From Flaccisagitta enflata (lineage: Eukaryota; Chaetognatha; Sagittoidea; Aphragmophora), in NCBI GenBank assembly GCA_965153355.1, contig OZ231128.1, positions 6,510,001-6,574,000 of the forward strand: DNA of 64,000 bases. The letters run 5' to 3'. A model generated the notes under the pieces. The model was not told the DNA's origin and made no database searches. It was given only the letters and a program-made list of their open reading frames with translations. Made by a program: the position numbers and the translations under genes. Positions 33,295 to 45,395 of this stretch are shown piece after piece (position 1 is the first letter of the stretch; each line of letters starts with the position of its first letter).

Positions 33295-34782
33295 ATAAGC
33301 CGGAATTTCACCCCAGGCTTATTGCAATGCTCTCACCTGCTCACGTATAATGGATTGTCATTGGATATGCAGTCTTTAGAAAGTTCCATCAATGTATTCA
33401 TTCCTTACGGCCAGAATTCTCACTTGCCAAATTCTTTAAAAAAAAAAAATGGACCCATCCCAGATTTTTGCACAGGGGACCTATAAAGGCTGTAGAACAA
33501 GACTCTGATGTTCATTTTGACCTAACTTGAGCCAAACAAAAAAGAAACGGGTTTTAGTGCAAAAAACAGCTATTTTTCCTAAAAAAATGGTATTACATGA
33601 AATGTTTTGGCCTTTTTTTTACAGAAACATAAAGTACCAATAGTAATTGATATTTGAGTGAATCTAGAACAATTTTGAATCGGTCTATGAGGTTCAAAAA
33701 TAGCATTAAAATGCTGAAAAATGAAGAAATGACCTAAAAATTTAAAAATCGTTAAAACTGATGTTTTGGAACAGTTTCTTAGGGTAAAATATACTATCAG
33801 TATGAATTTCATCGATTTACTTAAAAAAACATGGCCGTGATAAGTGAAAAACGCCAAACCGCAATATGCAAATGAGGTCAAAGTGCGGTTTTTGCAAAAA
33901 ATGGCTTTGGAAAGGTAAGAACACAATTGGTTATTGTGTTTAGCTTCTATAAAAAGAAAAAACATGTTTTTTACTGTTCTTTGCTAAAAAACTAAAAACC
34001 GCACTTTGATCTCATTTGCATATTGCGGTTTTGCGTTTTTCGCTTATCACGGCCATGTTTTTAAAAGTAAATCGATGAAATTCATACTGACAGCATATTT
34101 TACCCTAAGAAACTGTTCCAAAACATCAGTTTTGACGATTTTTTTATTTTTAGGTCATTTCTTCATTTTTGAGCATTTTAATGCTATTTTTGAACCTCAA
34201 AGACCTATTCAAAATTGTTCTAGATTCACTCAAATATCAATTACTATTGGTACTTTATGTTTCTGTAAAAAAAAGGGCCAAAATATTTCATTTAATACAA
34301 TTTTTTTAGGAAAAATAGCTATTTTTTGCACTAAAACCCGTTTCTTTTTTGTTTGGCTCAAGTTAGGTCAAAATGAACATCAGAATCTTGTTCTGCAGCC
34401 TTTTTAGGTCCCCTGTGCAAAAATCTGGGATGGGTCCATTTTTTTTTTCATAACCCTTAAAATTGAGATTTTCTCCATCGAGATTCCTGGCCGCTTAGGC
34501 TCATCTGGCTGTCTATCTGGAATATGGATGAAATGTTGTTAGTATTTAAGGAGGGCGGCCCGATCCAAATATCACACTATCAGAGACCCCAAATCTGTCT
34601 GCAAAGAAAGAGAGACAGCTTCAGGATATTTGTCAATTGATATTTGTGCGGGCAGAGAATCATCAATCACTCAATTATGACAATGGGAAACAATGATTAT
34701 CAAATGCATAATGAACCATCATATCGCAACGAATATACCATGATTCTCTTTACTTAATGTCCATCAAAATCCCTCTCCTACA
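33295..34782 (-). repeat. 3' LTR (398 bp plus a 1,090-bp insertion)
   Basis: The pieces 33295-33407 and 34498-34782, put together in thought, equal the intact LTR at 41158-41555 base for base in length. The break is exactly at the CTTA target duplicated by the foldback. Confidence 0.85.
33408..34493. mobile_element. Foldback DNA transposon, 1,086 bp, target duplication CTTA
   Basis: Arms of about 450 bases (33440-33895 and 33990-34445) are near-perfect reverse complements. The outermost ends are CGGCCAGAATTCTC and its inverted counterpart. CTTA is present on both sides (33404-33407, 34494-34497) and once at the empty site (41267-41270). The open frames at 33579-33965 (minus) and 34006-34407 (plus) are the same arm read twice and have no recognised domain. 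Confidence 0.88.
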
Positions 34783-35786
34783 TACTTCCCCTCGCTTCAA
34801 CTAGACAACCCGGCAGTAAGAAGCGAAACAAGCAAGGTAAAATATGAGGAAAGGCATTTGCAGACATCAAGGCAATATCTATCAAAAATGATGTTACAAC
34901 CATCAAACGTGCAATGTAATCATAAATGCGTAATTATTAGCGTAAATCTAAATGCAGTAACGAAATGTAAGTATTACGAAAACTCCCTTTTTTTCTTTCT
35001 TTTTTTCCTTTTTTTTTTTTTTTTTTTGAGGTAAACTGGGAATGTAGAGAATAAAGCAAATATCACATGAAACTTGTTTCAATGCTATGAAATCCGATGT
35101 AGAAACAAAGTAACCATTTACGAACAGAACAAACAAAACATTAACAAAACAAACAAGGCAAAGCAAAACATGGAAAATCACGAATTACAAGTCTACCAAC
35201 GATCAAATCTCCAACTACGCGCTTCCATACTTCTGTCTCTCGACTTTCTCTTTCCCATTTTTCACGCTTTTCATGAGTTTGAGTCTTCTCTTTCTCTATC
35301 TCTCCTTTCTGCCTTCCTTTGCCGGCGACTTTCGCGTTCTCCGTCGGTTCTTTCTTTATGATCTTGTTTCTCATGACGGCTGTCGTCATCGCGGCGACGA
35401 GATCTCGAGTCCCTTTCGCGTTTTGCATCACCATCATCTTGGCGCCGCGACCTCGATTCTTTTTCACGGCGGCGGCCGCGGCGTCGATTGTAATTGTCGT
35501 CACGCCGACGGCCGCGGCGTTGTCCGTCGTCGTCGTCGTGCTGTTGATGTCGACGAGGTGTTTAAGACGTTGACAATGTTGTAGTCGTTGTCGAGATGAT
35601 GAAGTTGGTCACCAGAAGAAGTTACTAGCACTAACTTCTGCAATCTTGCACTGGCAGAAGCCCCACCGAGGTGGGCCCTGGCACCAACTTTTTGAAGCAC
35701 AAAGAAAATGATGATGCAGTGGTCTGTCGACGACGTCGTTGGGATGAAAATTTTGTCTTTAATAGTTCTCATCTTTCGTCTTGCTA

Positions 35787-36312
35787 CAGTAGATCTCGTC
35801 TAGACTTGAGATAACGGGGGCAAGCACTATGGAAAAACAAATAAAACTAGAGGGCTGATATTTGGAATATAAATTAATGAAGGAATGATTTATTCCCCAT
35901 GATACTTGGTTGCCATGGAAACGCATTTCCATGTATTTATGCTAAAATATCAATATTTTGAGACATTTTTGGAGGGAACATTGCTTAGAATTAAATTTGC
36001 TACAACTTTCCCACAGTATGTTCTGTAAGAATATCGCTCGTTTGGCCGTTGCTAGGGAGCGTATCCATGTGTGACAACCCCTAGCAACCGCAAACTAGCG
36101 ACATTCTTACAGAACATACTGAAAGGAATGAAGAAATTTTGTGTTCCTCAAAATTCTCAAAATATGATATTGTAAATACATGAAATGTCTAAATAACTAT
36201 CAATAATAAAGCATCATTTTATTAATCTATGTTCCAAATATCAATCCCCTAGCTTCATTTGTTAATCTACAATGCTTGCCCCCGTTTTCTCAAGTCTAGA
36301 CGAGATCTACTG
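35787..36312. mobile_element. Foldback element, 526 bp, with TA target
   Basis: The ends CAGTAGATCTCGTCTAGAC and GTCTAGACGAGATCTACTG are exact inverted copies, next to TA on both sides (35785-35786 and 36313-36314). The arms extend through GATATTTGGAATAT/TGTTCCAAATATC to a loop with GTTGCTAGGGAGC. TA flanks suggest a Tc1/mariner-type target, but two bases are weak evidence. Confidence 0.65.
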
Positions 36313-38084
36313 TACATTTGTTGCTTTTCTCGTCGCTCCTTTTCCTTGTCGGCGGATTGTCGCGGCCGGCCAGACCCTGACAGCGCCGTTTCATTGGCTC
36401 GCGTGAGGGCTGGAATCGACCGCCTTTCGTTAAGCTTTTCTTCGGAGGGACGGCAGAAGTTGGGGAAAGAAAGAGGAAGAATGTCGTCGTAGTTGTCGTT
36501 GCTGTATTTGTCGTGATGAGACATTGAGAGACGAGGATGGAGATATAGTAGCGCAGGAGATATTGCCGTTGGTTGATATTGTCGTTGGTTGTATGACATT
36601 TTTCTGTAATTGCCAAATTTCTCTTAACACTTGTAACTCTTACTGTAAATGTCCACCTGACTGTAAAGGAAAGTTAGGCTAAAGTCGTAAGGGTTTATTT
36701 CACTTAACCCTTTTGACTTGGTGCTAGAAGGGGGTATTTCACTAGGCCCTTTATGACCAGCACCATTCTTGTTGTTAAATGTTGTCAGGAGGTATCTCAA
36801 GGTGGGGATTGATCATCGATGAGCAGGCGTTTAGATTGTTCATCGTCGCCGAGCGGAGAGAGAGGCGAGAGTGAGGATGAGTAGCATTGTTCCTCAGATG
36901 TTTCGATAGATTATCACTTAATTGATTGTCGATCTTTTGGATTGCGACTATTCTTTCGTGAGGGGGGGGGCAGTATTCCGTTTTTAACTGCCATGTTTTC
37001 CCAATTGCCGGATCGCCGTGGATGCAGACGAGCGTCGAAAGTAGCAGAGCGACGACCTCCATTCTCACTTCATTCGTTGGCTGTCCACAGTAGATACACG
37101 CATCCATGCTTTGGTCGACGCTATATTTCCTTCAATTCGCATTCCGCTGCAATCACGATGATACCTTTGGCATAAGGTAAAACAATTTTCGGCGTTCCTC
37201 ATTTGCGATTCGTAGCAACGGTCGCTACCAATTAACATTGATCTGACAAGGATTTTCAATTCCCTCGTTCTGCCAATTTTCCACTGCTGGTATGACAGAA
37301 GGTTTTTCAATTCCTTCGTTGTACCAATTTCTTGTGTTGAGCGACAGCATTCTACTTTGGGTGTTATTTGCTACGTCTTTCTTTGTTATGTTTTTCTTCT
37401 GATCGCAACCAATGAGAGTATTTCTATGCTAAAATCCGCATTAACTACCAATTTGCGTGCGCACGCGTGATGCTAATCATTAAATATTTGGAAGCAAGAT
37501 TCATATGACGACTTCCCCCGACTTTTGTTACGACTTCCCCGGATTTTTGCTACGACTTCCCCACTGACCAGTGAATTTCACAACAGACTGGTTCTGTGGG
37601 TGATGTAAATGGGGGGGGAGGGGTAATTACAATGTATCACCATATTTCACTTAGGCGATATAAGACAGTACACGATAATCGCCATATTTCACTTAGGCGA
37701 TAAATGACAGTGCACAATGATCGCCATATTTCACTTAGGCGAAAATTGACAATGTTCAATGATATAAGCAGAATAAGCAATCTGATAAGACAATTTGTGG
37801 GAGTGGTGGGGGGGACACAAACGCATTAATCGCCATATTTCATTTAGGCTATGACTGCCAATGATAATGATACAAGCAAAACATGCATTTGTTGTGACAC
37901 GACTTCCCCAGAAGCGAGGCACGGGGAGATTAGGCGAAATTAGTAATGATTGCCGCCCGACTTGTGATTGGTGTAGTCATGGCGATGGCTGGGCGATTTC
38001 CAAGAATTTTTTGACGTCTTTTGTTTTTCTCGGAATCCTCCGCCAGAGCGAAGCTTTAATACGAGCTGATTCGGACTGTAGCAT

Positions 38085-38190
38085 GTAAAACCTAACCTAC
38101 CCTAGCCCTAACGCTAGCCCTACCCCTAACCCTAACCCTAAAACTAATCCCAACCCTATCCCTAACCCTAACCCCACCCCTACCCCTAAA
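38085..38190. repeat. Short telomere-like CCCTAA tract
   Basis: About 17 CCCTAA/CCCTAC/CCCTAG hexamers inside the LTR element, just past the end of the Gag tail frame. Less regular than the 2667-3430 array. Confidence 0.75.
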
Positions 38191-38240
38191 TCAATAGACC
38201 GCTTAAAAACACATATAAACAAAAGACGGCAAAAAATTCT

Positions 38241-38888
38241 TCAAGAATACCGATGGCTGTGGGAGTAATGATCGCGTTGCTGATGATGCAATTGACCTGT
38301 CACCTGCTGGGCATGGCTTCTATGGTGACCATGGCTGAGGGAGTGATCTTGTGGTTGGCCAAAATTGCGATCATCGTGACCTTCATATGCGCGGTCTCTT
38401 TGGTGACCACGGCGTTGGAAGTCAAAATCGTGGGTATCGTATTCTTCACCATACGGATCCGAACGTCTCGCACTTGGGTACAACTTGCGATTCCATAGCT
38501 GGTTATGGCTGTCCTCGTGGCGCGGCTGATCACTTCTGTGTTCATGGCTGGCGTTGTATTGGCGGCGGCTGTGTGAATCCTGATCGCGGTGCTGCTGATG
38601 CAGTTGGCCTGTCGCTTCCTGTGCAGGGTTCCTTCGGGAACCATGACTCTGGAAGTGATCTTGGGGTTGGCCAAAATTGCAATCATTGTGACCTTCGTGG
38701 ACATTGTCCCTGCGGGTACCACGTCGCAGAAAGTCGTTTTGGGAGTCATCAGCAGGATTATGACGTGAAGGTCTACTGCAGGAACTTCGCTCCGTGCGTG
38801 GACCACACACTTCCGCTTCCAGTTCATCAAGTTTAAGTGACATTTCCTGGAACCCTCTTTCAATTGACGTCAGAGGGTCGTAGGACAT
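38241..38888 (-). CDS. Gag C-terminal part, His/Arg/Asp-rich, overlapping the Gag core frame
   Basis: A 215-residue frame starting MSYDPLTSIERGFQEMSL, then about 170 residues of low-complexity His/Arg/Asp/Gln sequence in which a block with GHNDCNFGQPQDHFQSHG recurs as GHDDRNFGQPQDHSLSHG. It overlaps the end of the upstream Gag frame by 19 bases in another frame. Either it is reached by frameshifting or reinitiation, or one indel separated two halves of one gene; I cannot tell which. No CCHC zinc knuckle is present; the basic tail may bind RNA instead. Confidence 0.5.
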   Translation of the reverse strand: MSYDPLTSIERGFQEMSLKLDELEAEVCGPRTERSSCSRPSRHNPADDSQNDFLRRGTRRDNVHEGHNDCNFGQPQDHFQSHGSRRNPAQEATGQLHQQHRDQDSHSRRQYNASHEHRSDQPRHEDSHNQLWNRKLYPSARRSDPYGEEYDTHDFDFQRRGHQRDRAYEGHDDRNFGQPQDHSLSHGHHRSHAQQVTGQLHHQQRDHYSHSHRYS

Positions 38889-39517
38889 GGCACCACCAAC
38901 AAATGCAACTGATTTTCGCCTGTTGCGCCATCGCCGTCATCGCTGCATGTCAACGCCGCCTGGCACCTGAAAGCGATGCGCTTCCCTTCAGCCAATGTTT
39001 CCGCGTTGTGGCCGAGGTCGATGGCTTGCTGGTAGTTTCGTGGTAAGGCCGAGCGGAACTCGTGGTAGTAGTCAGCCTCCCTTGGACTATCCTCGTACCT
39101 GTCGATTGTCCTTTTAACTCTTGCCGCCAAGGAATGGAAATTCTCCTGTCCGTCCCAGGTGATCCTTTTACGCCTGGAGCGCCAGTCGTATTTGTCCTGT
39201 GGCGTGATAAGCTGGCTCTTGAACTGTGTTTTCATGTTCGCCCATGTGGCGGCGGTAGCGGCGCTCAAGGCGTCACTCATCATCAATCTGGTTGCGTCGT
39301 TTAGCTTCATGGGGAGCCATGCCACGTACAGCTCCTTCTTCCTGTCGTCGTCCCTGCAGTTTGTCGCCAACTCAACGGCTTTCTCGAATCTCCCAAGCCA
39401 CTTGTCCGGATCGTGATAGTCCGGTCTAAAATCCTCGATCGGGATAAAACTCGCTCCTTTCTCTGCCATCTTACCCGTGAGATAGGCGAAGTAATGATAG
39501 TAAAAATGTATTGGCAA
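38870..39517 (-). CDS. Retrotransposon Gag core protein
   Basis: 215 residues, probably starting at Met17 (39469: MAEKGASFIPIEDFRP). The sequence W-x3-F-x2-A (KWLGRFEKAVELA) followed by YVAWLPMKLNDATRLMM, then TWANMKTQFKSQ and FHSLAARVKRTIDRYED matches the general layout of the retrotransposon Gag domain of LTR elements, a capsid-like helical protein that packages element RNA. It lies second in the element after a decayed ORF. Codon use and GC are clearly higher than in the surroundings. The frame ends at 38870, overlapping the next frame. Confidence 0.65.
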   Translation of the reverse strand: MPIHFYYHYFAYLTGKMAEKGASFIPIEDFRPDYHDPDKWLGRFEKAVELATNCRDDDRKKELYVAWLPMKLNDATRLMMSDALSAATAATWANMKTQFKSQLITPQDKYDWRSRRKRITWDGQENFHSLAARVKRTIDRYEDSPREADYYHEFRSALPRNYQQAIDLGHNAETLAEGKRIAFRCQAALTCSDDGDGATGENQLHLLVVPCPTTL

Positions 39518-39744
39518 GCCTATCTTTCAGTGAAGCCTTGCCAATAATGCGTCCTAAGGTCGTGTTTCAGTGAGACCTGAGGACGCCTGGGAAAGATAAA
39601 AGGTAATAAAAGGCAGTAAACACACTACAAAGTAAGAGTAAAAATACAACTGCTCCCGATATAATACAGAAGATGAATATGTACAATCACAGAGGGTTTT
39701 TCAATAGCCTCGTGTTTACAAGTGGTTCCACAGCTCGTAGATCA

Positions 39745-40563
39745 CCGCGAAGTCTGCTTCAAAAATGTTACGAAAGTGGGGTCCCACTGCTTCATTGAAG
39801 GCGAAGGTCCACATGCGCGCCGCCTCGGACTCGCGTACGATCACCCTCTCGCGTAGGAGGTGGCCACCAACTGGCGCCAGGCGACCCTGTCGTTAATGCC
39901 GGGCGAGGTGTGCCTAATCCGTACAACCGCGGTGATGAGCGCTCAACGTATATCGGACCTGGCACCAACAAGGCAGGCTCCAAAGCTGGTCCTCGATTCG
40001 TCGATATAGAACCGGGGGGCGACGAAGCGGCTCCAATCCACTTCCACTCCTGCGGCTGCTTGAGCGATAGCGTCGCCGAACGCGTCCTCTTCGTCGTTAC
40101 CTCCAACTGCGTATGCGTCTGCGACTGCGGCCCCGAACCCTGCTGCCCAGTCGTCGAAGTCGTCACGGGGCAGCTGCGGCGGCGTCACCGCAACAGGGGA
40201 TGGATCAGCGAACAGCGTATCGATGTTGTAGCTCTTGTAGCCTGCAAAACTCTCACACTGCCAACAATGGCGAGATTGGCGAACGTATCGGATAGCGTAC
40301 CTCTCGTCAGAGTCGATGCGCGGTCGCGTCGGCAACCCCACGGTCTGCACTTCGTCGAAGAGGGTGTCAAGGTTGAGGCTTCGCTCCCTGAAGATGGACC
40401 ACGCAAACGAACGATTCATGTAGCGTTGTCGTCGGATAACGCGCTGCTCGTCGAACGAGATTCTCTCATGGCGGTGCCCGGAACCTTGGATTGGACGTAC
40501 ACCACTGTTCTCCGTTTCGCTGTCGGAACTACTCGCACGTGGCAACCAACGTCTGTACTCCAT
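39745..40563 (-). pseudogene. Unknown ORF 5' of gag in the LTR element, frameshifted
   Basis: A 206-residue frame starts MEYRRWLPRASSSDSETE and includes RYVRQSRHCWQCESFAGYKS and an acidic part DDFDDWAAGFGAAVADAY. It stops at 39943, but convincing protein-like sequence continues in other frames to about 39745 (SEAARMWTFAFNEAVGPHFR, FEADFAVIYELWNHL). At least two frame changes are therefore present. I do not recognise the family. An extra ORF ahead of gag is unusual for LTR retrotransposons. Confidence 0.5.
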
Positions 40564-41157
40564 TAAGAATTTGGCAAGATAATGTTAGTTAAGAACACAA
40601 TAAAACGAGTCAATTCATGATAAAATTGAAGCTAATGTTCACGGACGGCGATTTAAAGTAGGATCTGGGTGGGCGGGGTCTCTGAACACACCCCCTATGC
40701 GTGACCCAAAAGAGTTTGAAATTCGCACGATGTACTTGTCGTTCCACTGGCAGAAGATCTTCCTGTTGACAACGCTCATATGCGCAGAGCGAACAAACCC
40801 AGCGCGAGAAAGACAAACGTAAGACAAATTAGAAAAGAAGACAGATCGTCGGCCTCCGCACTTAGCAGGAATCGGTGCGTTATGGTCGGGCGTCCTTGCC
40901 ACACCGGGTAAGGCTAGAGCTCGTAGATACTTCCCAGGACGCTCTTAGAGTGAAGAATATGCAACGAATGCGAATGATGAGAAGGCGCGGACTTGCAAGG
41001 TTGCTTCGTTTCCTCGCCACGTCCACGCTGGCGTCGCCGACGGAAGCTTTGGGGAATTGCGAATTTAATTTGCCGTCCGAATCTTACCACCCATGCGCAA
41101 ATGAGGGGTGGGATTAAGAGTGTGATATGGATGGTTTTAGATAGCGATGCACCACTT

Positions 41158-41555
41158 ATAAGCCGGAATTTCACCCCAGGCTTATTGCAATGCTCTCACC
41201 TGCTCACGTATAATGGATTGTCATAGGATATGCAGTCTTTAGAAAGTTCCATCAATGTATTCATTCCTTAGGCTCATCTGGCTGTCTATCTGGAATATGG
41301 ATGAAATGTTGTTTGTATTTAAGGAGGGCGGCCCGATCCAAATATCACACTACCAGAGACCCCGAATCTGTCTGCAAAGAAAGAGAGACAGCTTCAGGAT
41401 ATTTGTCAATTGATATTTGTGCGGGCAGAGAATCATCAATCACTCAATTATGACAATGGGAAACAATGATTATCAAATGCATAATGAACCATCATATCGC
41501 AACGAATATACCATGATTCTCTTCACTTAATGTCCATCAAAATCCCTCTCCTACA
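41158..41555 (-). repeat. 5' LTR, 398 bp, intact
   Basis: It matches the split 3' LTR in order and length with about five substitutions. It provides the uninterrupted CTTA site for the foldback that sits in the other LTR. Confidence 0.88.
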
Positions 41556-41652
41556 GATATGTCGGACATATTTTTGGATTCCGAGCGGTTTTTGCATTAC
41601 TGCTCCTACCCAACCGTCCGCAACTGGATTGCCTAAATCCGGCCTTGTTTTA
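41556..41652 (+). mobile_element. Family A element, right half
   Basis: GATATGTCGGACATATTTTT to GCAACTGGATTGCCTAAATC and CGGCCTTGTTTTA. It completes the element begun at 33245. Confidence 0.75.
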
Positions 41653-41983
41653 TATTCACAGCTATGAAAGAGCTAATTTTTCTCTTTCCAATGGGGCTAA
41701 CTAAAGGTCTCTAAAATCATTATGAATTTTTGCGAAAATGAATATTTTTCATTGATCGTCATATCCAGACCTATGTAATATGAATGAGGAGTCAAGATGG
41801 TACGCAAATTGAGTCAAGATGTCTATTTCTACGGCGAATTTTAAGGGGTCAAAACAGGCAAATGGTTAGGCATATATCAATATGCCTCTTAAAATGTGTG
41901 GAATACCTTGGGGATCACTAATTTAGGGCTTATATGCTTATGTTAGGTTTAGATAAAAGAGAGGGTTAGTTGAGAGAGAGAAT

Positions 41984-41986
<3 letters not shown>

Positions 41987-42047
<61 letters not shown>
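41987..42047. repeat. (AG)n microsatellite
   Basis: About 30 AG dinucleotides, with purine-rich flanks up to about 42260. Confidence 0.95.
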
Positions 42048-42051
<4 letters not shown>

Positions 42052-42648
42052 AGCCACTTATCTTCCCCTAACCCAGGCGTGGTTAGGCCCCATCCCACTT
42101 TATCCCAGACACCAAAGAAATAGCAGAAAAATAAGAGAGAAAAAAGAAGTTGAAAGTGAGGGTTTGGAGAGAATGACAGAATGTCACTCAGAAGAGAGTA
42201 GAATTAAGATGAAGAAGAGGAGAAAAAGAGTTAAGAAGAAGAGGATGAAGCGACCAGAGTAGCTCAGAGAGGGACAGCAGACAACCAAACATCACAGGAC
42301 CAGAGACAATCAGATATAGGAAGGACAAGTGCCACCAAATTGGACAGACTAAACAAGAAAAACTAAAAACAGCAGACATAACCATGCAAATACACAATAT
42401 ACATAGAACATTAAACTAATTAAATACAAGAAGCTAACTCAAACATATTTACACAAAGATACTGCACATATATACACATACCAGTGCTATATTAATAGAC
42501 CACTGGAATGTAAAGGGAGAACCAAAGTATCAGCTATATTAATAGACCTGAACTCTGGTCCCCCTATCTAGATGAGCTAAACATACTATGAAAGACCCAT
42601 GATTCTGCTATATTAATAGACCAAAATCATGGAGACTTTCATACAAAG

Positions 42649-42880
42649 CTATCTGGATCTAACTATTTCAAAAAACCATGACCTTAAATCTAGTGGGATG
42701 GTCCATTTCTGAAATTCCTGCACATATTTCTCAACAGCCCTACAAAATTGTTTCTGAAGTAGCCTACAATCATAACCCCTCCCAAGTAAGATATCTGCTA
42801 AAAACTTAACCCTACCTTCAAAATCCTCCCTTAAGCTGCTCAATCTTTGAAATCTGACTACCTGGCCATAGAATACCCTG
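42649..42880 (-). pseudogene. Possible retroelement polymerase C-terminal fragment
   Basis: The minus strand reads VVRFQRLSSLREDFEGRVKF, LADILLGRGYDCRLLQKQ and FCRAVEKYVQEFQ before a stop at 42649. The pattern R-F-x-R...L...DF..R...L..LL.RGYD...L...F.RA is common at the C-terminal end of reverse transcriptase proteins of non-LTR or Penelope-like elements. No catalytic core is near, so this would be a relic. Family not certain. Confidence 0.35.
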
Positions 42881-43600
42881 TAACATATTTAACTATCTAA
42901 ATTGCTATCTAGGAAAGGAACAAACCTGGATCATTTTCGATTGTCCCTAAAAAAGTGCCCATTTTGGCCCAAAATGGCCATTTTTGGCGGTTTTTGGCCT
43001 AAAAACCTTGCTATAAGTTGGCCAATTAGGCTGAAATTTGGCAGGCACATGTAGCTACATCCTTTTTACCTTACCTAGAAAGATCATGCCATTTCTAAAA
43101 ATTTTTCCTGTTTATGACCAAAAGTAATAATTGATTATTATTAGTATTTTGGGTGTGCATTTGGTTTTTTTTCTGAAGTCTTGTTTTCTATACTTTCCTA
43201 AGACCCACTTTTATTCAACTATCTTCATTCGAAAGTAAATTTTGTTAAAATCATGGATTTTTAGTCAAATTTAAGCAAAATTCTTTAAGTGGTCCCTAAT
43301 TCAATTCAGTTTTTAAAAAATACAATGAAAAATATTGATCCTCATAAAAAATTTTCATAATGGAGCATGTTGGCGACAAATATATCTAGGTAGCTAAAAA
43401 AAGACTTTTTACTTAGGAGAAATTTTGAAAGTGTTATCAAAAAAATTAAAAGCTACTTTTTTAAAGACCATCCGTTATTAAGGACACACTAAGAACATTT
43501 CAGCCTAAAATCTACAAAAACTTAAGGACATGCCAGTCTCAGAAAAAAAATTACTGGTCGAATTTCCTTTTGGCAGTGGCAACAAAATAGCAAATAAATT
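42881..43600. other. AT-rich intron sequence, nothing recognised
   Basis: A GGCCCAAAATGGCCATTTTTGG palindrome-like patch lies near 42963. No exon or element ends are seen. Confidence 0.4.
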
Positions 43601-43677
43601 TTTTCGCACATCTTTACCCCCTTTCTCCCCCCCCCCCCCCACTTTTCCATCATTACTACTTTTCCATCATTACTCAG

Positions 43678-44049
<372 letters not shown>

Positions 44050-44137
44050 GTCTCTATGTGTTCAATATGAAGTGTGCACTACTCTATAGGCCGTAAGACA
44101 GACACACTAGCAAAGAAAGAGAGACAAACGGCAAGTG

Positions 44138-44204
<67 letters not shown>

Positions 44205-44206
44205 AA

Positions 44207-44286
<80 letters not shown>

Positions 44287-44420
44287 TAGAAAGAAAGATA
44301 GATAGAAAAAAGAAACAAAGAAACAAAGCAAGAAACAAAGCAAGAAACAAAGCAAGAAACAAAGCAAGAAACAAAGCAAGAAACAAAGCAAGAAAGAAAA
44401 ACAAGACAGAAAGCAAGAAA
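44138..44420. repeat. (AAAG)n and (GCAAGAAACAAA)n repeats
   Basis: About 36 AAAG units (44138-44280) with single interruptions, then six 12-base GCAAGAAACAAA units (44320-44395). Confidence 0.95.
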
Positions 44421-44935
44421 GAAAGCAAGAAAGAAAAATGAAATAATGAAGAAATGAAAGAATAGAAGGTGTCGCGGCTATCGCAGGGATTGTCTAGGAC
44501 CAAGGCCGGGCGATTTGTATTGGGTATTGTATTGTGTTTACAATACTTGTAAGTATTGGGCTTACCCAATACTTATTATGGGTACTGTTATTTTCCCAAT
44601 ACAATACAATATAATATTTTTTTAGAGAAAATAATGAAACATTGTATGAGAAAATAAATCAAAATAAAAAAGTCAAGGAGGGATATGATTAGGAAAAAGA
44701 ATTGATAAAACAAAGGTCAAATACACTGGTGAAAAATAAAAGTAGGGAAAGACAGACCTAACTATAGTGAAGAAGAAGAGGATAAGGTTAGGTGGATGAG
44801 GAGGATGAGGAAAGATCGATTTTTCAGGAAGTGCAGAAAAAGAAGTGGTGACTGTTGAAGAAGAAGAGGATCAGGAAGATGAGAATGAGGAAAAGATCTA
44901 ATCTCTCAGATCTAATCCTGGGCCAGTACACTCAA

Positions 44936-44940
44936 GGAGA

Positions 44941-45027
<87 letters not shown>

Positions 45028-45034
45028 GCAGACA

Positions 45035-45102
<68 letters not shown>
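44936..45102. repeat. (GA)n-(GACA)n-(CA)n compound microsatellite
   Basis: (GA) to 45015, a few GACA/GGCA units, then (CA) from 45037 to 45102. All long frames here are dipeptide shadows. Confidence 0.95.
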
Positions 45103-45106
<4 letters not shown>

Positions 45107-45395
45107 TGAACAGACACAGACAGAGAGACCAACTAAAATAAGCAAATATAAATAATTTAAAGAAAAATAATAATAAAATTTTTTTAATAAGTATAAAATT
45201 AAAAAGAATATTCAATAAATTTTGTTGTTTAAGCATATAAAAATAAGTTAAAACTTAAACTATTTATCTATTTAAGATTCAACAAAGATCTTATATTAGG
45301 TGAATGAAAGTATTGTTATATATTAGGTACAATTTTTCAAGATATTGTATTGTATTGGTATTGTATTGTATTGGCCCAATACTTTTAAAAATTGT

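Larger units (their letters stand above)
34783..38235 (-). other. LTR element interior downstream of gag, no pol recognised
   Basis: Where pol would be expected I find only short frames. Minus-strand features are an Arg/Asp/Ser-rich frame without start (about 35570-35278), a frame at 36599-36267 ending in SRSRLD-type sequence, and a frame at 37107-36775 with a hydrophobic start (MEVVALLLSTLVCIHGD). None shows reverse transcriptase, integrase, protease or envelope motifs. ATCGCCATATTTCACTTAGG repeats lie at 37635-37860. Confidence 0.45.
33295..41555 (-). mobile_element. LTR retrotransposon, 8.26 kb, target duplication GATAT
   Basis: Direct repeats of 398 bases bound it: 41158-41555 (5' LTR on the minus strand) and 33295-34782 (3' LTR, enlarged by a foldback insertion). 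The LTRs begin TGTAGGAGAGGG in element sense and differ at about five sites. GATAT flanks both outer ends (33290-33294, 41556-41560). A purine tract GAAGCGAGGGGAAG lies next to the 3' LTR (about 34785-34798), and TGGTGCATCGCTATC lies two bases inside the 5' LTR as a candidate primer site. Inside: a decayed ORF (40563-39745), gag (39517-38241), telomere-like and tandem repeats, and a 526-bp foldback. No protease, reverse transcriptase or integrase motif was found, so it looks non-autonomous or deleted. Confidence 0.85.

Noticed and set aside
33579-34407. Pair of similar proteins on opposite strands
   Set aside because: They are the two arms of the foldback element read in opposite directions.
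39910-40566. 218-codon plus-strand frame
   Set aside because: It is antisense to the minus-strand ORF of the LTR element; the minus frame continues with protein-like sequence after frameshifts and lies in element sense, so the plus frame is likely its shadow.
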